Assembly: GCA_016699405.1 (NCBI GenBank)
Contig: CP064972.1
Coordinates: forward strand, 372,001-436,000
Length of the DNA stretch: 64,000 bases
From: Holophagales bacterium
Lineage (GTDB): Bacteria > Acidobacteriota > Thermoanaerobaculia > Multivoradales > JAGPDF01
Reading direction: 5' to 3'
A program made the translations under genes and the position numbers. Below the pieces are notes generated by a model. That model did no database searches. It was not told the origin of the DNA and saw nothing but the letters and a program-made list of their open reading frames with translations. Positions within the stretch are counted from its first letter, which is position 1; every line of letters starts with the position of its first letter. Below are positions 60,013 to 64,000 of this stretch, piece after piece.

Positions 60013-61473
60013 TCAATTCGCCGCCCCGGACATCGGCGCCGGTGCCGGCGCCCCGCTGCCCGGCATCGGGCGCCTCAGGAGATGCTCGACCGAGCGTGCG
60101 TAATAGTGGACGACCGCCCGGTCACGCTCGAGGAGGCTCCACAGGCCGTCTCGTTCGACGACGAGGTGGCGAGCCGCGAGCGAGCGCAGGCCGAAGGCGA
60201 TGGCGTACTCCTGGTCGCGCCGGGGGATGTAGATCCGGGCCCCACGCTCCTCGAGCTCGCGCCAGAGGGCGAGCGCTTCGGCCTTGAGCTCGAGCTCGGA
60301 GAACGTGGCCTCGGGCCGCCGCGTGAAGACGGTCGCGACCAGGGCGACCGGCACCACCGGGACCACCTCGCCGATCCGCTGCATCAACTCGCCGGCGAGC
60401 ACCGCCACCTGGGCGATGCGCGCCTCCTTGTCGAGCGGGCGCAGGTCGATCCCGCGCTCGGCGCACCAGGCCCCGAGCGAGAGGGGCCGGCCGAAATTGA
60501 CGCAGGCGTAGCCGAAGCGCCGCCAGCGTTGGCGGGCCAGGAGCGCGAGGTTCTTGCCGAGGAAGCGCAGGGTGTTGCCGAGCGTCGAGCCGCGACGCTC
60601 GAAATCCGGAACGGCGTCGAGCAGCAGTGTGCGGTCCTCGAGCACCCGATCGTAGTTGACCGCCACCGGGACGAAGACCAGATCGCGCTCGCCGCGGGCG
60701 TCGAAGCCGCGCACCATGTAGTCGAGCAGGCCGAGCTTGGCCGGACGCAGGCTGCCGTCGCGGGTGAGCCCACCCTCCGGAAAGACCGCCTGGGTCACGC
60801 CCTCGGCGGTGGCGGTCGCCACGTAGCGCTCGAGCACCCGGCGGTAGAGCGGGTCGCGTGAGTCCCGGCGCACGAAGAACGCTCCCATGGCGCGCATCAG
60901 GGTGGCGAGCGGCCAGACCCGCGCCCACTCCCCGACGGCATAGGAAAGGGCGGTGCGTTCGGCGACCATGTAGGAGACGAGCAGATAGTCGACGTTCGAG
61001 CGGTGGTTGATGACGAAGACCACCGAGGCCTGCGGATCGACGGTGGCGAGCGCCTCCTCGTCGCGATGTCCCAGGCGAACGCGATAGAGCGACCGCACGA
61101 CGGTGCGCGCCAGGGCGTAGCCGAGTCGGAAGTAGACGTACGCCGAGAAGGCCGGAACGATCTCCTCGGCATACCGCCGGACCTTCGCCATCACGACCTC
61201 CTGGCGCAGCCCGTTGTCGCGGGCATGCGCCTCGGCCGCTTCGAGCACCTTGGCGTCGAAGAGCAGCCGGTCGATCAGCGACTGACGGCGCGTCAGCTTG
61301 AACGGCTGGATCTTCAGGTGGAGGCGCGTGTTGAGCTCGTGGATCACCCGGTTCGAGCGGCGCTGCAGCAGCCAGCGCAGGAGCGGCAGGACGAGGTGGT
61401 CGGCCAACGCCCAGCCGGCGAACAGCCCCAACAGGGCGACGACCCAGATCGGCAGCGAGACGAGCTCCTGCAA
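60013..61473 (-). CDS. PlsB-like glycerol-3-phosphate/lysophospholipid acyltransferase
   Basis: About 486 aa from the suggested TTG start. One N-terminal membrane helix (IWVVALLGLFAGWALADHLV) precedes the LPLAT fold. Motif I is NHRSNVD (H(X4)D), motif III-like FPEGGLTRDG and VFVPVAVNYDRVLEDR follow. It is likely to acylate glycerol-3-phosphate or a lysophospholipid. The frame stays open to 61617, but that part is antisense to the initiator tRNA and its promoter and has no in-frame ATG or GTG after the tRNA, so TTG 61473 is the best available start; this is uncertain. Confidence 0.75.
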   Translation of the reverse strand: MQELVSLPIWVVALLGLFAGWALADHLVLPLLRWLLQRRSNRVIHELNTRLHLKIQPFKLTRRQSLIDRLLFDAKVLEAAEAHARDNGLRQEVVMAKVRRYAEEIVPAFSAYVYFRLGYALARTVVRSLYRVRLGHRDEEALATVDPQASVVFVINHRSNVDYLLVSYMVAERTALSYAVGEWARVWPLATLMRAMGAFFVRRDSRDPLYRRVLERYVATATAEGVTQAVFPEGGLTRDGSLRPAKLGLLDYMVRGFDARGERDLVFVPVAVNYDRVLEDRTLLLDAVPDFERRGSTLGNTLRFLGKNLALLARQRWRRFGYACVNFGRPLSLGAWCAERGIDLRPLDKEARIAQVAVLAGELMQRIGEVVPVVPVALVATVFTRRPEATFSELELKAEALALWRELEERGARIYIPRRDQEYAIAFGLRSLAARHLVVERDGLWSLLERDRAVVHYYARSVEHLLRRPMPGSGAPAPAPMSGAAN

Positions 61474-61514
61474 CCAGCCCCCCGTTCCCGCCGGAGAGGT
61501 TCCGGCGACCGCTT

Positions 61515-61543
61515 TGACATCCCGGTGTTCGAGTGGGATACTA
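61515..61543 (+). promoter_or_regulatory. promoter of the initiator tRNA
   Basis: TTGACA (61515-61520), a 17-nt spacer and GATACT (61538-61543), 38 nt upstream of the mature tRNA. Confidence 0.75.
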
Positions 61544-61580
61544 CCTGTTCGCGGGAGCAAGCCTCTCGCCGGTTCTTTGA

Positions 61581-61657
<77 letters not shown>

Positions 61658-61669
61658 TTTTCGGTCCCA

Positions 61670-61699
61670 AGAGGCCGTCGGATTCCGACGGCCTCTTTT
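61670..61699 (+). terminator. intrinsic terminator of the initiator tRNA
   Basis: A 12-bp stem (AGAGGCCGTCGG with CCGACGGCCTCT), loop ATT, then TTTT, 12 nt after the CCA. Confidence 0.9.
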
Positions 61700-61970
61700 C
61701 GTTCCCGTGCCCACGATCGACCCTCCGGCGGCCCGCAGATCCGATGAAGGCAAGCACGTTCCTTGCTGGAGAGGGCGACGAAGACGAGGATCCCGCTCGA
61801 GCTCCTCGCGAGCGAGCGCGAGCGCAAGGGTTCGACCCGAAACCCCAACGCGCGCTCGTACGAGCTCCCGCGGTCGGCGCCGGGGAGCTCCATCTCACGC
61901 CGCCGCCGTCGGTCGCGCCCCTCCAGGAGTGCTGGATCATCGGCGCTCCACGCCCCCTCGGCTCCGCAAC

Positions 61971-61988
61971 GTAAGAGATGTAAGAAAT
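61971..61988 (+). promoter_or_regulatory. direct repeats, candidate response-regulator operator
   Basis: GTAAGAGAT-GTAAGAAAT, two 9-bp near-direct repeats about 36 nt upstream of the -10 box. The spacing (about one helical turn) fits OmpR-family dimers; autoregulation by the downstream pair is inference. Confidence 0.4.
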
Positions 61989-62023
61989 TCACTTCCATCC
62001 GCGCGGAACGGCGCGGGCGTGCC

Positions 62024-62029
62024 TAGACT
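62024..62029 (+). promoter_or_regulatory. -10 box, probable leaderless start
   Basis: TAGACT, 6 nt before ATG 62036, with no -35 consensus at the expected place and no Shine-Dalgarno. Confidence 0.5.
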
Positions 62030-62035
62030 CTCGGC

Positions 62036-63829
62036 ATGCGGCGTCGTGGTGGAGCCTTCCGGCCGGTCGTCGGGAGCCTGGCGATCGGGGTGGGACTGCT
62101 CGGGGCGCTCGTCGCGGTCGCGGTGTTGCAGTACCGCTGGATTGCGCAGCTGAGCGCGGCCGAGCGCGAGCGGATGCGGACCTCGCTCGAGACGGGTACC
62201 GCCCTGCTCGCCGACGATTTCGACCGCGAGCTGGTGCGCGCTTCGACCGCTTTGCAGCCAGCGGCCGGGATCGACGACGTCGATCTCGCCGGCGACCTCG
62301 CCGAGCGTCTTGCCCGCTGGCGCACGAGCGCGCCGGAGCCGCGCCTGGTGCGCGAGCTCGTCGTCGTCTCCCACGCCGGACGCGGCGAGCAGCACCTCTC
62401 GCACCTCGACGAAGCGACCGGCCATCTCGTGCCGACGGACTGGAGCCCCGAGCTCGAGTCGGCCCGGCGCATCTTCCTCGCCCGCGGACGCATCCCCATT
62501 CTCGACGAACGGCTGCCCGGCCTCATCCTGCCGGTGCGGGACCTGCCCGAGGGAGGAGAGCGCGAGCCCGGCGGTCCGGCCCCGCGCCGCCCGCCACGCC
62601 ATCACATCCTCGTCCGGCTCGATCGCGAGTGGCTGACAGAGGAGCTGCTGCCACGCCTCGTCGCCGCCCGGCTCGGCGGCGCTTCCAGCCCGGCCTACGC
62701 GGTGACGATCACTCTCGCCGACGACCCTGCCGAGCAGATCTTTCGGGCCCGACCCGCGCTCGTCGACCGCAGCTTCGGCAAGCCCGACGCCGCACGCCGC
62801 CTCTTCGCCCTGCGCCCCTTCCCCGAGCTCACCGCACCGCCAGGTGGGAGACGGCCGCCCGGGCGCGAGAGCACCGAGCCGGCGCCGCCCGCTCGCTTCG
62901 ACCGCGATGGGACCGCCGACCGGGCGCGACGAGACGACCGCGAGGGCCCGGAGGTCGGCCGCTGGCGACTCGAAGTGCGCCATGTCGAGGGCTCCCTCGA
63001 GGCCGCCGTGAAGCATGCCCAGCGACGCAACCTCGGACTCGGCCTGCTCGTCCTCCTCCTTCTGCTGACGACGACGGGCCTGCTCGTCGCCTCGACGCGA
63101 CACGCGCAACGCCTCGCGCAGCAGCAGATGGACTTCGTCGCCGCCGTCTCCCACGAGCTGAAGACGCCGCTCACCGCCATGCGCTCGGCCGGACAGAACC
63201 TCGCCGACGGCATCGTCGACGAGCCGGAGAAGGTGCGGCGCTACGGGGCGCTGATCGAGAAGGAGGGGCGGCGCCTGACCGAGATGGTCGGCCGCGTGCT
63301 CACCTTCGCCGGCATCCGCTCCGGCTCGCTCGCCTACCGCATTCAGCCGCTCGCCGCGCGCGAGCTGGTCGACGGCGTCCTCGCCGACTGCCGTTGGGTG
63401 CTCGAGGACCGGCGCGTCGAGGTCGACGTTCCCGACACGCTCCCTCCCCTCCTCGGCGATCCGACCGCGTTGCGACAGGCGCTGGCCAATCTCATCGACA
63501 ACGCGCTCAAGTACGGCGGCGCGAGCCGCTGGATCGGCGTGCGCGCCCGCGGCGGCGGCGGCGGCAGCAGCAGCAGCGAAATCACGCTCGCGGTCTCCGA
63601 CCGCGGCCTCGGCATCCGCAAGGCCGACCTGCCGCGGGTCTTCGAACCGTTCTTCCGCGGCGGCGAGGCCACCAAGGCCGGGATCGGCGGCAGTGGCCTC
63701 GGCCTGGCCGTCGTGCGCGGCATCGTCGAAGCGCACGGCGGGCGCGTCACCGTCGAGTCGGCAACCGGGGAAGGAACGACCGTCTCGCTGCATCTTCCCG
63801 CCGCCCCCGCTGCGGAGGTCCGAGCGTGA
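62036..63829 (+). CDS. sensor histidine kinase
   Basis: 597 aa. Transmembrane helix 1 (LAIGVGLLGALVAVAVLQY, about 15-33), an extracytoplasmic domain of about 300 residues, helix 2 (LGLGLLVLLLLLTTTGLLVA, about 337-357), then HisKA with His373 in VSHELKTPLTAMRS. HATPase motifs N (LIDNALKYG), G1 (SDRGLGI), F (FEPFFRG) and G2 (GSGLGLAVVRGI) are complete. It is the classic two-helix envelope sensor, coupled by GTGA overlap to a response regulator. Its signal is unknown. Confidence 0.92.
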   Translation: MRRRGGAFRPVVGSLAIGVGLLGALVAVAVLQYRWIAQLSAAERERMRTSLETGTALLADDFDRELVRASTALQPAAGIDDVDLAGDLAERLARWRTSAPEPRLVRELVVVSHAGRGEQHLSHLDEATGHLVPTDWSPELESARRIFLARGRIPILDERLPGLILPVRDLPEGGEREPGGPAPRRPPRHHILVRLDREWLTEELLPRLVAARLGGASSPAYAVTITLADDPAEQIFRARPALVDRSFGKPDAARRLFALRPFPELTAPPGGRRPPGRESTEPAPPARFDRDGTADRARRDDREGPEVGRWRLEVRHVEGSLEAAVKHAQRRNLGLGLLVLLLLLTTTGLLVASTRHAQRLAQQQMDFVAAVSHELKTPLTAMRSAGQNLADGIVDEPEKVRRYGALIEKEGRRLTEMVGRVLTFAGIRSGSLAYRIQPLAARELVDGVLADCRWVLEDRRVEVDVPDTLPPLLGDPTALRQALANLIDNALKYGGASRWIGVRARGGGGGSSSSEITLAVSDRGLGIRKADLPRVFEPFFRGGEATKAGIGGSGLGLAVVRGIVEAHGGRVTVESATGEGTTVSLHLPAAPAAEVRA

Positions 63830-64000
63830 GCCGGCCGGCTTCGTCTCCGCCCGACCTCCGCCGGCAGGGCCCACGCCTGCTGCTCGTCGAAGACGAAGAG
63901 AGCCTGGTGCTCACCCTCGGCGACCGACTGCGCGCCGAGGGCTATCGCCTCGAGGCCTGCGGCGATGCCGAATCGGCGCTCGCCGCGCTCGCCGCCTCGC
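63826..64000 (+). CDS. response regulator (partial, start only)
   Basis: Only about 58 residues before the window ends. GTG 63826 overlaps the kinase stop. LLLVEDEESLVLTLGDRLRA, then EGYRLEACGDAESALAAL, is the beginning of a receiver domain with the paired acidic residues. The phospho-acceptor and output domain lie outside. Order kinase-regulator and the upstream repeats suggest an OmpR-type regulator, but this is not visible. Confidence 0.8.
   Translation, partial: MSRPASSPPDLRRQGPRLLLVEDEESLVLTLGDRLRAEGYRLEACGDAESALAALAAS

Larger units (their letters stand above)
61700..62035. other. intergenic region with possible operator repeats
   Basis: 336 bp without a credible gene. Near its right end, GTAAGAGAT and GTAAGAAAT (61971-61988) are adjacent near-direct repeats in an A-rich island. 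TAGACT (62024-62029) ends 6 nt before the histidine-kinase ATG. Confidence 0.55.

Overview
The window is very GC-rich, densely packed bacterial DNA with no insertion sequence, prophage or CRISPR array. Genes for lipid A and LPS core synthesis (waaA, lpxK, an LpxL-type acyltransferase, waaF), C-terminal-Phe outer-membrane beta-barrels and DUF5916-type proteins show a Gram-negative with a complex envelope. CHAT, caspase-like, Ser/Thr kinase, Calx-beta and FGE-fold proteins, together with large secreted proteins of unknown function, fit Acidobacteriota best (possibly a Thermoanaerobaculia-like lineage). This placement is inferred from family content, not from a marker gene.

Layout. 1-916: ECF sigma factor and zinc-finger partner (minus). 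1049-5230: four overlapping lipid A/core genes. 5252-7315: fused branched-chain 2-oxoacid dehydrogenase E1. 7392-9647: Ser/Thr kinase with a long helical tail. 9821-16400: surface-glycan locus (NDH-2-like flavoprotein, GtrB-type and GT39-like transferases, DegT aminotransferase, NeuD acetyltransferase). 16410-19903: class I aminotransferase, an unknown GNAT-like protein and a small membrane protein. 20031-24248: a compact PspA / membrane coiled-coil / AAA+ operon behind a near-consensus promoter. 24471-27575: ribbon-helix-helix-like protein, metacaspase and its secreted partner. 27836-31381: two sigma-factor paralogues with matching promoters bracketing a 78-aa protein, a 604-aa DUF6895-like protein and a 42-aa peptide.

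31434-39480: patatin, ChrA, two secreted proteins, cysE-cysK, and a second sigma/zinc-finger pair. 39499-45584: CHAT-TPR protein and four glycosyltransferases. 45707-50181: three large secreted proteins. 50249-55312: SBP-LysM fusion, FGE-fold protein, ftsB, eno, pilT-like ATPase. 55336-61473: DUF5916 protein, a response regulator overlapping a hybrid-length histidine kinase, and an acyltransferase. 61581-61657: initiator tRNA with promoter and terminator. 62036-64000: histidine kinase and the start of its response regulator.

Two properties run through the window. Many genes are joined by ATGA/GTGA overlaps, so translational coupling is common. Several isolated genes have a TAGAAT-like -10 box only 6-9 nt before the start codon and no Shine-Dalgarno, suggesting leaderless mRNAs. 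The strongest candidates for an under-described system are the PspA/AAA+ operon (ESCRT-III/Vps4-like logic) and the sigma/DUF6895 cassette.
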